A stretch of DNA of 64,000 bases from Fontibacterium sp040404065 (GCA_040404065.1 JBBAJM010000001.1), one strand, 5' to 3'. Shown: positions 32,240 through 40,817, counted from the first letter of the stretch. The notes: a model not told the origin generated them from the letters alone. Numbers and translations: made by a program.

Positions 32240-34174
32240 ATGAGATTTAAATTTTTAATATTGGCCGCGGGAATAATAATATTGTCCCTTTTTCCAATTT
32301 TTCAAACCAATACTTATTATATTCATATGGTTGAAAGAATTTTGATTTACTCAATTCTTTTATTTGGTTTAGATATAGTTGTTGGTTACACTGGACAAGT
32401 ATCCCTGGGTCACGCTGGGTTGTTTGGTGTAGGAGCTTATACTGCTGGAATTCTATATTTTAAATTAGGCGTTCCTTTTTTAATTATTCTTCCAATAGCC
32501 GTTATTGTCTCTTGTATTTTTGGAGCATTACTTGCATTGCCCGCCCTTAAAGTTGTAGGTCCTTATATTGCCATGGTTACTCTAGCGTTTGGTACAATTA
32601 TACAAATCCTAATTAATGAAATGACTTTTTTAACAGAAGGACCTTTAGGAATTATAATAAAGAAACCAATAATTTTTGGTTTTCAAACTAAGGAAATACA
32701 TTATTACTGGATAGTCTTAGCGATATCAGTTTTGAGTCTTGTAGTTATTAATCGAATACTTAAGTCAAGATTAGGAAGATCATTTGAAGCTTTAAGAGAT
32801 AGCCCTGTTGCTTGCGATTGTATGGGTGTTTCTGTTTATAAATATAAAGTTTATGCTTTTATTATAAGTGCAGGCTTTGCCGGGCTTGCAGGTTCTTTAT
32901 ACGCTTATTCAGAGCAATATATCTCTCCTAACACCTATGTGTTTGAATTAACCGTTTTATTCTTGCTAGCAATTATTATGGGCGGTCGTAAAACTCGTTT
33001 AGGAGCTATCATTGGCGCTGCCATCGTTATTACTTTACCTCAGTTATTAGGAGATGTTAAACTTTTTAGAATTGTTGCAACTGCTCTCGCATTTGTTGTT
33101 GTTGCAGGATCAGCTCTTTTAATCTCAAGACAAATGTCAACAGTAAGAAAAGTTTCTATACCTGTCATTGGAACTGTCGGGTTAATGATTTTTTCATATT
33201 TTATAAAAAATATTAGTGACTGGCGTTTGAGTATTTTTGGATTTATGATTCTTCTTGTTGTTTATTATCTTCAAGATGGAATCGTTGGGTTTGTTAATAA
33301 TTTTTATATGCGAATATTTAGTTCTAAAAAATCAGCAAGAGATCAAATTGATGTTGGAAATTTTGATAAAGATGATGCTATTATTTCTGCCAAAAACTCA
33401 TCTGCCCCAGATCAGTTATTAAATCTAAAATCAGTTTTAATGCAGTTTGGTGGTTTAAAAGCGTTACATGATGTTGATTTAATAGTTAAAAGAGGAACTA
33501 TTCATGGCCTTATTGGACCAAATGGATCTGGAAAAAGTACGTTAATAAATGTTTTAACTGGAATTTACGTTCCAACAGCAGGCACAGTTGAGTTTTCAGG
33601 AGCAAGCATTGTTGGGAAAGTTTCTTCAAAAATCGCCCTTTCAGGAATAGCGCGAACTTTTCAAAACGTTCAGTTATTTAATGAGATGACAGCCATAGAA
33701 AATATTATGGTTGGTTTAAATCATACTTATAAATCAAATTTATTTGAGATCGCATTAAACTTACCAAGATTTAAACGTGAAGAATTAGCAGCAAAACAAA
33801 GAGCATATGGCCTTTTAAAATTTGTTGGCTTGGAAGAGTTTGCTAATGAAGAAGCGAGAAATTTAACTTACGGAAAACAAAGATTACTAGAGATTGCTAG
33901 AGCCCTTGCTTTAGATCCTAACTTACTTTTACTTGATGAGCCCGCAGCAGGATTAACAGCTCCTGATATTAAAGAGCTTTTATTAATTATTAAAAAGATT
34001 AAAGAAAAAGGAATTACAATTATTCTGATCGAGCATCATATGGAAGTTGTGATGGCAGTATCTGATGTTGTGTCGGTATTAGACTTTGGTCAAAAAATTG
34101 CTGAAGGTAAACCTAAAGAGATCCAAAATAATCCAAAAGTTATAGAGGCTTATTTAGGAGCGCAAACAACTTAG
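32240..34174 (+). CDS. livMG: Fused branched-chain amino acid ABC permease-ATPase (LivM-LivG)
   Basis: One 644-residue protein combines two subunits usually made separately. Residues 1 to about 335 are LivM: about nine to ten helices, SLGHAGLFGVGAYTAG near residue 55, and the cytoplasmic LGRSFEALRDSPVACDCMGV loop. A further hydrophobic segment and a charged linker (about 360-395) lead to a LivG ATPase. That ATPase has Walker A GPNGSGKST near residue 426, the LivG-type signature LTYGKQRLLEIARAL, Walker B LLLLDEPAAGL and the switch histidine in LIEHHMEVV. The frame is continuous, so this is a real fusion and not an annotation join. Confidence 0.93.
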   Translation: MRFKFLILAAGIIILSLFPIFQTNTYYIHMVERILIYSILLFGLDIVVGYTGQVSLGHAGLFGVGAYTAGILYFKLGVPFLIILPIAVIVSCIFGALLALPALKVVGPYIAMVTLAFGTIIQILINEMTFLTEGPLGIIIKKPIIFGFQTKEIHYYWIVLAISVLSLVVINRILKSRLGRSFEALRDSPVACDCMGVSVYKYKVYAFIISAGFAGLAGSLYAYSEQYISPNTYVFELTVLFLLAIIMGGRKTRLGAIIGAAIVITLPQLLGDVKLFRIVATALAFVVVAGSALLISRQMSTVRKVSIPVIGTVGLMIFSYFIKNISDWRLSIFGFMILLVVYYLQDGIVGFVNNFYMRIFSSKKSARDQIDVGNFDKDDAIISAKNSSAPDQLLNLKSVLMQFGGLKALHDVDLIVKRGTIHGLIGPNGSGKSTLINVLTGIYVPTAGTVEFSGASIVGKVSSKIALSGIARTFQNVQLFNEMTAIENIMVGLNHTYKSNLFEIALNLPRFKREELAAKQRAYGLLKFVGLEEFANEEARNLTYGKQRLLEIARALALDPNLLLLDEPAAGLTAPDIKELLLIIKKIKEKGITIILIEHHMEVVMAVSDVVSVLDFGQKIAEGKPKEIQNNPKVIEAYLGAQTT

Positions 34175-34180
34175 AAAATT

Positions 34181-34900
34181 ATGCTAATTATAAAAGATTT
34201 AGAATCTGGTTACGGCAAAGTAAATGTTCTAAAAAAAATTAATATCGAAGTACCTAAAAATAAAGTTGTCACTCTTATTGGCGCAAATGGAGCCGGAAAA
34301 ACAACAACCCTTAGAACAATTACTGGAATGATAAAATTAACGTCCGGACATATTACTTTAAATGGAAAATCTATTGATAATTTTCCGTCATATAAAGTTG
34401 CATGTTTAGGATTAGCCCACTCACCAGAAGGACGTCGAGTTTTTCCATCTCTTACGGTATTTGATAATTTGCAATTAGGAGCCTTCCCAAGGCTAACCGG
34501 AAGTAGACCTAGGGGAGATTTTAAAGGAGACATAGATAGAGCCATGGAACTGTTTCCAAAATTAAAAGAGAGAAGAAATCAATTAGCTGGAACTTTGTCG
34601 GGAGGAGAACAGCAAATGTTAGCAATGGCGAGAGCGATTATGTTAAACCCAGATATTATTCTGCTTGATGAACCTTCTATGGGACTAGCTCCTATTCTTG
34701 TTGAAGAAGTTTTTAAGATTATAGCAAGACTTAAAGCCGCTGGTACAACGATGCTTTTAGTTGAGCAATTCGCTGTTGGAGCTTTAAATATAGCAGACTA
34801 CGCTTATGTTTTAGAGAATGGGCGTATTTCTATGCACGGTCCAGCTAGTAAACTTAAAAACGATCCAGCAATTAAAGCGGCATATTTAGGCGGACACTAA
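34181..34900 (+). CDS. livF: Branched-chain amino acid ABC transporter ATP-binding protein LivF
   Basis: LivF is the second ATPase of the importer and would pair with the LivG domain of the preceding fusion protein. The 239-residue protein has Walker A GANGAGKTT, signature LSGGEQQMLAMARA, Walker B IILLDEPSMGL and switch histidine position replaced by glutamine (LLVEQFAVGAL), which is normal for LivF. It begins seven bases after livMG and closes the operon. Confidence 0.94.
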   Translation: MLIIKDLESGYGKVNVLKKINIEVPKNKVVTLIGANGAGKTTTLRTITGMIKLTSGHITLNGKSIDNFPSYKVACLGLAHSPEGRRVFPSLTVFDNLQLGAFPRLTGSRPRGDFKGDIDRAMELFPKLKERRNQLAGTLSGGEQQMLAMARAIMLNPDIILLDEPSMGLAPILVEEVFKIIARLKAAGTTMLLVEQFAVGALNIADYAYVLENGRISMHGPASKLKNDPAIKAAYLGGH

Positions 34901-34981
34901 ATAAGTAGATTATCTATCTATTTAATAAGATGAATCTTTATTTTCTATCTACGTCCGAAATTATTTCTAAAATAAAATTCA

Positions 34982-35794
34982 ATGAAATTTAAAAATATTT
35001 TTTTATATTTAATAACGATTTTAATATTTTTATATACTTCGATTTGCGCTTACATGTATGTCGTTCAGAGAGATATTTTATATCAGCCAAATGTTATTCG
35101 TCCTCTATTAGTAGAAAAATTAAATACGGAAGTTCAGGAGATTGAGATTTTATCTACAGACAAAGTTAGTCTAAAGTCATGGTTTTATAAGAATAATAAA
35201 AATAAATACACCGTACTTTTTTTGCATGGCAATAATGGTAATTTAAAAACTAGGATTTATAAATTGAATGAATTTAAAGATTTAAATTTAAATTATTTAA
35301 TTATTTCATGGCGTGGTTTTAATGGCAACAATGGAAAGCCAACAGAACAAGGACTTTACGATGATGCGCGAAATGCAGTTAAGTGGTTAGAAAAGAATAA
35401 TATTCCAAAAAGTAAAATTATTTTATATGGCGAGTCTTTAGGGACAGGCGTTGCAGCTGAGCTTGCGCAAAATGAGAAATTTGCCGCAGTTGTTTTGGAA
35501 TCGCCTTATACTTCTATAGGGGACGTTGCAAAAATTCGTTATCCTTATTTACCGGTAGATATTTTATTAAAGGATAAATTTTTAACTTTAAAAAAAGTTA
35601 AAAATATTTCAATTCCTGTTTTTGTTATTCATGGGATGCTAGATGGAAAGATACCACCTTATATGGGTAAAAAAATATTTGATGAAGTTAAATCAAAAAA
35701 ATATGGATATTTTCCTGAAAATGATCGTCATATGATACGATACGACTCGCAGTTTATATCTGAGCTTAAAAAATTTATTAAAAGCTTAAATTAA
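34982..35794 (+). CDS. Membrane-anchored alpha/beta hydrolase (BEM46/YfhR-like)
   Basis: This serine hydrolase has 270 residues and an N-terminal membrane anchor or uncleaved signal (about 5-25). The oxyanion strand is VLFLHGNNGN, the nucleophile elbow is GESLGTG with S152, and the acid and histidine are D221 (GMLDGKIP) and H250 (NDRHMI). The order and spacing match the BEM46/YfhR peptidase S9-like group of unknown substrate. It follows livF by 81 bases of unremarkable AT-rich DNA and overlaps the end of the convergent ftsY by four bases. Confidence 0.87.
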   Translation: MKFKNIFLYLITILIFLYTSICAYMYVVQRDILYQPNVIRPLLVEKLNTEVQEIEILSTDKVSLKSWFYKNNKNKYTVLFLHGNNGNLKTRIYKLNEFKDLNLNYLIISWRGFNGNNGKPTEQGLYDDARNAVKWLEKNNIPKSKIILYGESLGTGVAAELAQNEKFAAVVLESPYTSIGDVAKIRYPYLPVDILLKDKFLTLKKVKNISIPVFVIHGMLDGKIPPYMGKKIFDEVKSKKYGYFPENDRHMIRYDSQFISELKKFIKSLN

Positions 35795-36705
35795 TTTTTA
35801 ATAAAAGCTTGGACGAAGTCTTTCGCAACAAAGTTATCTAAATCTTCTTCTTTTTCACCAACGCCGATAGCATAAATTGGGATCTGAAATTGTTTTGCTA
35901 TTGCAACAAGAATTCCTCCTTTTGCCGTACCATCAAGTTTAGTCATAATAATTCCAGTAATTGGAGTTATTTTTTTAAACTCTTCGATTTGATTGATAGC
36001 ATTCTGACCAGTAGTTGCATCAAGCACTAATATAGTTTCGTGAGGAGTGTCATTGTCGATTTTTTTTAAAACTCTTATTATCTTAGAAAACTCTTCCATT
36101 AAATTTTTTTTATTTTGCAATCTTCCAGCAGTATCAATGATGCAGTAATCAAAGTTATTTTTTTTTGCATATTCAAAGCTTTTAAAAGCAACTGAGGCTG
36201 GATCAGAGCCAAGATCTGATTTTATGATTTCAACATTTATTTTTTTGCACCATAACTCTAGCTGTTCAATTGCAGCAGCTCTAAAGGTGTCAGCCGCACC
36301 TACTATAATTTTATTGCCTTGATCTTTAAGTTTTTTACATAATTTTCCTATGGTTGTTGTTTTTCCAACTCCATTTACCCCACATACTAATATGACTGTT
36401 GGCTTGTTATGAGTAATTGAAAAAAAATTTTTTTGAACAGGCATCAAAATACTTTCAATTTCCTTAGCTATAATTTGAAAGAAATTTTCTTTAGTTAATT
36501 CTTCTTGGCTATACTTCTTATTTGCAATATTTTTTTTAAATTCTTCAACAAAACCCACACCAACATCTGCCTGAATAAGAAGATCTTCTATGTCCTGTAA
36601 AATTTCTTGCTGCGGTTTGGATTTATTAAATACCTCATCAATTCCTTTTACAAATTTTTCTGAAGTTTTTTTTAGACTATTTTGAAGTTTTTTAAAAAAA
36701 TTCAT
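35791..36705 (-). CDS. ftsY: Signal recognition particle receptor FtsY
   Basis: FtsY is the membrane-associated GTPase that receives SRP-ribosome complexes. The 304-residue protein is a nearly bare NG domain: a short basic N-terminus (MNFFKKLQNSLKKTSEKF) replaces the long acidic A domain of E. coli FtsY. The GTP motifs are GVNGVGKTT (109-117), the TFRAAAIEQL insertion box, DTAGR, and TKLDGTAKGG. It follows dapF by 14 bases. Its partner gene ffh lies just beyond dapF on the other strand, so both SRP GTPases come from one 3.4 kb block. Confidence 0.96.
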   Translation of the reverse strand: MNFFKKLQNSLKKTSEKFVKGIDEVFNKSKPQQEILQDIEDLLIQADVGVGFVEEFKKNIANKKYSQEELTKENFFQIIAKEIESILMPVQKNFFSITHNKPTVILVCGVNGVGKTTTIGKLCKKLKDQGNKIIVGAADTFRAAAIEQLELWCKKINVEIIKSDLGSDPASVAFKSFEYAKKNNFDYCIIDTAGRLQNKKNLMEEFSKIIRVLKKIDNDTPHETILVLDATTGQNAINQIEEFKKITPITGIIMTKLDGTAKGGILVAIAKQFQIPIYAIGVGEKEEDLDNFVAKDFVQAFIKN

Positions 36706-36719
36706 TGCATCATTAATAA

Positions 36720-37544
36720 TTAAATCTTTAGACTAATATTATTAATGTTTGAAACAGAACCCGTCATTACGATGTGTTTATCTTTTTTTAATTCAATTTG
36801 AAGTGTTCCATTTTTAAAATGAATATTAACTTTTTTTCCAGTTAGTCCTAATTTATTTGCAGCAACTGCAGTTGCACACGCTGCAGTACCACAAGCAAGT
36901 GTTAAACCGGCCCCTCTTTCCCAAACTTTAACTGCAATATTTTTCTTATTAATAACTTTCGCAAAAGTAACATTGCATCTTTGAGGAAAAAATTCATGAT
37001 GTTCAATTTGAGGGCCAATTTTTTTTAACAATTCAAATGTTATTTCTTTAAAAAAAATAACATGAGGATTGCCAACACACAAAGTATAACCCGTTAGAAT
37101 TCCAAGATTTTTAGTTTTAATTTTAACTTTCGCATTATTCATCTTCTTTGATAGAGGAATTTTTTTCCAGTCAAAATTAGGAATCCCCATATCAATAGAC
37201 ACTTCAGTTTTGTCAGTAAGTCTAGCCGTTAAGATTCCACTTTCAGTATTAATTTTTGATTTAGTTAATTTTTTTTCATTCATTAAAAAGTAAGAGATAC
37301 ATCTAGAACCATTACCGCATGCTCCAGTTTCGCCGCCGTCCGAATTATAAAAAGTAATTTTTGCGTTAGTTTTTTTTTCTTTATCTTTATCCATGATGAT
37401 CACTTGATCGCACCCAACACCTTTTTTTCTATCTGCGATATTTATGATTTGCTGTTTGGAAAGATTGATTTTATCTTTTCTTCTATCAATAATGATAAAA
37501 TCATTACCGAGACCATCCATTTTATAAGCTTGTATTTCAGTCAT
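36720..37544 (-). CDS. dapF: Diaminopimelate epimerase DapF
   Basis: DapF epimerises LL- to meso-diaminopimelate for lysine and peptidoglycan. The 274-residue protein has both catalytic cysteines in the right context: C76 (GACGNGSRC) and C218 (LACGTAACA), and the N-terminal MDGLGNDFIIID. It diverges from ffh over a 178-base spacer and is followed closely by ftsY, a common alphaproteobacterial neighbour pair, although the intervening MiaB-type gene often found there is missing. Confidence 0.96.
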   Translation of the reverse strand: MTEIQAYKMDGLGNDFIIIDRRKDKINLSKQQIINIADRKKGVGCDQVIIMDKDKEKKTNAKITFYNSDGGETGACGNGSRCISYFLMNEKKLTKSKINTESGILTARLTDKTEVSIDMGIPNFDWKKIPLSKKMNNAKVKIKTKNLGILTGYTLCVGNPHVIFFKEITFELLKKIGPQIEHHEFFPQRCNVTFAKVINKKNIAVKVWERGAGLTLACGTAACATAVAANKLGLTGKKVNIHFKNGTLQIELKKDKHIVMTGSVSNINNISLKI

Positions 37545-37578
37545 CTATTATGTTGTTGTATCTTACAAATATTCTCAA

Positions 37579-37608
37579 TTGTTGACTTTTAAAATAGTAA
37601 AATATACT
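37579..37608 (+). promoter_or_regulatory. Candidate promoter of the ffh-rpsP-trmD-rplS operon
   Basis: A strong -10, TATACT (37603-37608), is preceded by TTGTTG (37579-37584, spacing 18) or TTGACT (37582-37587, spacing 15). The predicted RNA start is near 37615, a few bases before the first hairpin of the ffh leader. Confidence 0.5.
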
Positions 37609-37622
37609 TTTAATAAAATTTT

Positions 37623-37722
37623 CCACAAAAATAAGCAGGTTTTGTGGTGTCCTTCTAATGAAGGAGATCAACACTAGTCAGCGATATTCGCCCACTAGTG
37701 CGATAGCTGCTGGAGCAAAAAA
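37623..37722 (+). ncRNA. Structured 5' leader RNA of ffh (three hairpins, possible pseudoknot)
   Basis: Three perfect hairpins follow one another. Hairpin A pairs CCACAAAA (37623-37630) with TTTTGTGG (37640-37647). Hairpin B pairs TCCTTC (37650-37655) with GAAGGA (37660-37665) around TAAT. Hairpin C pairs CACTAGT (37672-37678) with ACTAGTG (37694-37700), then GCGA (37681-37684) with TCGC (37688-37691) across a small CA/CC internal loop. AGCAG in loop A (37634-37638) can pair with CTGCT (37707-37711), which directly abuts the GGAG ribosome site at 37712-37715. The structure is seen; its role in controlling ffh is inference. It lacks the conserved SRP RNA loop, so it is not ffs. Confidence 0.65.
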
Positions 37723-39084
37723 ATGTTTGAAAATTTAACAAGTAAAATTGAGTCTGTTTTTTCTTTTTTTAATAAAAGCACTCAATTAGATGAAAAACAA
37801 GTTGATGAGGGACTAAGAAAGATCCGTCAGGCACTGATTGAGTCCGACGTTGCTCTTTCAGTTGCTAAGGAATTTATTGCAAACGTTAAACCTAAAGCAA
37901 TCGGACAAGAAGTTTTAAAATCAATAACTCCAGGACAGTTACTTGTTAAAATTGTTTACGATGAACTTGTTAAGATCTTAGGTAGTGAGAAATCAGAAAT
38001 TAATCTTAGCACAATCCCGCCAGCAAAAATATTAGTAGTAGGTTTACAAGGTTCTGGAAAAACAACAATTTCAGCAAAGATTGCAAAATTTATTGAAAAG
38101 AATTTTAATAAAAAAGTTATGTTATCAAGCTTGGACGTTTATCGTCCAGCAGCCCAGAAACAATTAGAATTATTAGGAAGTCAGAATAATATTCAGACAA
38201 TACCAATTATTGAAGGACAACTCCCAATAGAAATTACCCAAAGAACTTTAGCCGCAGCTTCTTTATCTGGGTCAGATGTAATTATTTTTGATACCGCGGG
38301 AAGAATACAGATTGATAGTTTGATGATGAGCGAATTAAGTAATTTAAAAAAAATAATCAACCCTATCGAAACTTTTTTAGTTGCAGATTCTTTAACAGGA
38401 CAAGACGCAGTTAATATTGCCAGTGAATTTAAAAAAACAGTAGATTTAACAGGAATAATATTAACAAGAGTAGATGGTGATGGAAAAGGCGGAGCGGCTC
38501 TAAGCATGAAGTCAGTTGCGAATTGCCCCATTAAATTTTTAGGAGTAGGAGAAAAAATTGATGATTTTGAAATTTTTCATCCGGAAAGAATTGCAAATAG
38601 AATTTTAGGAATGGGAGATGTGGTTTCTCTTGTTGAAAAAGTATCTGAAAATTTAAAAAAAGAAGAAATTCAGGAATTAGAAGAGAATTTTAAAAAGGGA
38701 CAATTTACTTTTAATGATTATTTAAAACAAATTAGACAGATGAAAAAAATAGGTGGAATGGGAAAAGTTCTTGGAATGATACCTGGTATTTCAAAAATTA
38801 AAAAACAAATAGACGAGGCGGATATTGATGAGAGCATTCTTAACAAGCAAGAAGCTGTTATTTTATCAATGACTTTAAAAGAAAGAGATAATCCAAAAAT
38901 TATTGATGGTTCTAGAAAAAAAAGAATAGCGAATGGGTCAGGTACTGATATCGCTTTAGTAAATAAGCTTCTAAAACAGCATAAAATGATGACAGGAATG
39001 ATGAAAAGAATGTCTCAAGGTGGCGGAAGAAATTTTGGGGGTCCAGACGGAATTCCTCCAGAGTTATTTAATAATCTAAAATAG
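37723..39084 (+). CDS. ffh: Signal recognition particle protein Ffh
   Basis: Ffh is the SRP54 GTPase that binds signal peptides and SRP RNA for co-translational membrane targeting. The 453-residue protein has the N domain, G motifs GLQGSGKTT (107-115), DVYRPAAQKQL, DTAGR and TRVDGDGKGG, and a methionine-rich M domain ending MMTGMMKRMSQGGG. The start ATG follows GGAG by seven bases, at the end of a structured leader. It heads an operon with rpsP, trmD and rplS, a widely conserved order. Confidence 0.97.
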   Translation: MFENLTSKIESVFSFFNKSTQLDEKQVDEGLRKIRQALIESDVALSVAKEFIANVKPKAIGQEVLKSITPGQLLVKIVYDELVKILGSEKSEINLSTIPPAKILVVGLQGSGKTTISAKIAKFIEKNFNKKVMLSSLDVYRPAAQKQLELLGSQNNIQTIPIIEGQLPIEITQRTLAAASLSGSDVIIFDTAGRIQIDSLMMSELSNLKKIINPIETFLVADSLTGQDAVNIASEFKKTVDLTGIILTRVDGDGKGGAALSMKSVANCPIKFLGVGEKIDDFEIFHPERIANRILGMGDVVSLVEKVSENLKKEEIQELEENFKKGQFTFNDYLKQIRQMKKIGGMGKVLGMIPGISKIKKQIDEADIDESILNKQEAVILSMTLKERDNPKIIDGSRKKRIANGSGTDIALVNKLLKQHKMMTGMMKRMSQGGGRNFGGPDGIPPELFNNLK

Positions 39085-39097
39085 AAAGGAAGAACAA

Positions 39098-39577
39098 ATG
39101 TTAAAAATAAGATTGTCTAGAGGGGGAACAAAAAAAAGACCCTTCTATCAAATCGTAGTTGCAGATTCTAGGAATCCAAGAGATGGAAAGTTTATTGAAA
39201 AAGTAGGATATTTCAATCCCTTACTTCCTAAAAGCAAACCAGAAAGATTAAGTTTAGAGTCAGAGAGAATAACTCATTGGATTAAAATGGGCGCTCAACC
39301 TACTCTAAGAGTTGCAAAATTTTTAGGTGCTGCAAATCTTGCTCCAGTTCCTGAAAAAAGAAATAATCCAATTAAAGCTTTACCTAAGAAAAAAGCTCAA
39401 GAAAGATTAAAAGCAGCTCAGGCTCCAAAAGTAGAAACGCCAGCAGTAACTCCAGCAGTAGAAGTGGCTCCAGCAGCAGAAGCAGCTCCAGCAGTAGAAG
39501 CGGCTCCAGCAGCAGAAGCAGCTCCAGCAGTAGAAGCGGCTCCAGCTCCAGCAACGGAGGAAACAAAGACTAATTAA
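39098..39577 (+). CDS. rpsP: 30S ribosomal protein S16 with an alanine/proline/glutamate repeat tail
   Basis: The S16 core occupies about residues 1-85 (MLKIRLSRGGTKKRPFYQIV, then SPRDGKFIEKVGYFNPL-like sequence). The 159-residue total is roughly twice the bacterial norm. From about residue 105 on, the chain is a low-complexity tail rich in A, P, V and E, built from five six-residue units (VEVAPA, AEAAPA, VEAAPA and so on) encoded by 18-base tandem repeats. The tail is acidic and probably disordered. It sits 13 bases after ffh, with GGAAGAAC as ribosome site. Confidence 0.96.
   Translation: MLKIRLSRGGTKKRPFYQIVVADSRNPRDGKFIEKVGYFNPLLPKSKPERLSLESERITHWIKMGAQPTLRVAKFLGAANLAPVPEKRNNPIKALPKKKAQERLKAAQAPKVETPAVTPAVEVAPAAEAAPAVEAAPAAEAAPAVEAAPAPATEETKTN
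39458..39547 (+). repeat. Five 18-base tandem repeats in rpsP
   Basis: Five in-frame units of the type GTAGAAGCGGCTCCAGCA and GCAGAAGCAGCTCCAGCA alternate. Units 2+3 and 4+5 form a 36-base higher-order repeat that differs only in its last base. Such near-identity implies recent slippage or duplication, and copy number is likely to vary among strains. Confidence 0.9.
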
Positions 39578-39582
39578 TTATT

Positions 39583-40269
39583 ATGTGGTCTGCAAAAATA
39601 TTCACTTTGTATCCAGAATTTTTCCCAGGGATTTTAGATATCGGGCTTTATAAAAAAGCCAGAGAAAATAAAATTTGGTCACTCGATGTTATAAACATTA
39701 GAGACTATGCCTTGGATAAGTATGGAAGTGTAGATGACACTCCTTTTGGAGGTGGAAGTGGAATGGTTATGCGGGCCGACGTAATAGATAATTGTTTGGA
39801 AAAAAATATTAAGAACTCAAATAATGAACTTATTTATCTTAGTCCTAGAGGAGAACTATTAAATCAAAATATTGCAAAACAATTATCGCAAGCAAATGGA
39901 GTCGATCTTATTTGCGGACATTTTGAAGGAGTTGATCAAAGAGTAATAGAAGAAAGAAAGATCAGAGAAATAAGTGTTGGTGACTTTATTTTATCTGGAG
40001 GAGAAAGCGCGGCATTTGTTTTTTTAGATTCCGTAATTAGATTATTACCAGGAGTTATTGGCAATTCCGCCTCATTAAATGAGGAAAGTTTTGAGAATAA
40101 TTTATTAGAGTATCCTCAATATACAAAGCCTCAAGAGTGGAAAGGTAGAGCGGTTCCAGAAGTACTTTTGTCTGGGAATCATGGTAAAATTAAGGACTGG
40201 CGCTTATTGCAATCCGAGGATATAACACGTCGCCAGAGGCAGGACTTATGGGAAAAATATCGCAAATAA
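39583..40269 (+). CDS. trmD: tRNA (guanine-N1)-methyltransferase TrmD
   Basis: TrmD methylates G37 of tRNAs that read CNN codons, using S-adenosylmethionine bound in a trefoil knot. The 228-residue protein has FGGGSGMVMR near residue 50, the knot sequences LICGHFEGVDQRV and EISVGDFILSGGE, and the C-terminal PEVLLSGNHGKIKDWR. It lies between rpsP (5 bases) and rplS (10 bases), its conserved position. Confidence 0.97.
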   Translation: MWSAKIFTLYPEFFPGILDIGLYKKARENKIWSLDVINIRDYALDKYGSVDDTPFGGGSGMVMRADVIDNCLEKNIKNSNNELIYLSPRGELLNQNIAKQLSQANGVDLICGHFEGVDQRVIEERKIREISVGDFILSGGESAAFVFLDSVIRLLPGVIGNSASLNEESFENNLLEYPQYTKPQEWKGRAVPEVLLSGNHGKIKDWRLLQSEDITRRQRQDLWEKYRK

Positions 40270-40279
40270 CTAAATTTTA

Positions 40280-40801
40280 ATGCAAATTTCTACAATGAGA
40301 ATAGACGAATTAGACAAGCTTCATATAAAAAAAATTGGTGAGAAGAAAAATATTCCAGACTTTTCTCCTGGTGACACTTTGAAAGTGAACGTAAGAATTA
40401 TTGAAGGAAAAAGACAAAGAATACAGGCCTACGAAGGAGTTTGTATTGCTAAAAAAAATAGAGGAATTAATTCTACTTTTACCGTTAGAAAAATTTCTTT
40501 CGGAGAAGGTGTTGAAAGGTTATTTCCAGTACACAGTCCAAACGTAGAGTCTGTTGAGGTTATTAGAAGTGGAAAAGTCAGAAGAGCAAAACTTTACTAC
40601 TTAAGAGAGAGAACTGGTAAATCAGCTAGAATTACTGAAAAAATTAGAAAAAAAATTGGCGTTGATATTATTCAGCCTTTGCCTAAAAAAGAGGTAATCC
40701 AAAATCTTGAAGCACAAGCCGGTGCAGCTGTTGAACAAGCTCCCAAAAAAACGGAAAAAGCTTCGACACCAAAAGTAGAAGCTGAAAATAAAAAAAAGTA
40801 A
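40280..40801 (+). CDS. rplS: 50S ribosomal protein L19 with a charged C-terminal extension
   Basis: L19 lies at the 30S-50S interface. The conserved core is about residues 18-125: FSPGDTLKVNVRIIEGKRQR, QAYEGVCIAKKNRGIN, FTVRKISFGEGVERLFPVHSP and AKLYYLRERTGKSARI. The 173-residue product exceeds the usual 115-130 by a tail of about 40 residues rich in A, E, K, P and Q. That echoes the low-complexity tail of S16 two genes upstream. It is the last gene of the ffh operon; leuC starts 16 bases later. Confidence 0.97.
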   Translation: MQISTMRIDELDKLHIKKIGEKKNIPDFSPGDTLKVNVRIIEGKRQRIQAYEGVCIAKKNRGINSTFTVRKISFGEGVERLFPVHSPNVESVEVIRSGKVRRAKLYYLRERTGKSARITEKIRKKIGVDIIQPLPKKEVIQNLEAQAGAAVEQAPKKTEKASTPKVEAENKKK

Positions 40802-40817
40802 CACTAGTTTTTATTTA

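Noticed and set aside
37623..37722. Possible 4.5S SRP RNA (ffs) upstream of ffh
   Set aside because: The conserved GGAAG...GCAG apical loop of SRP RNA is absent, and the elements form three separate small hairpins instead of one long rod.
39384..39566. Reverse-strand open frame made almost entirely of leucine and glutamate
   Set aside because: It is the antisense shadow of the rpsP tandem repeat; the composition is forced by the repeat and there is no start context.
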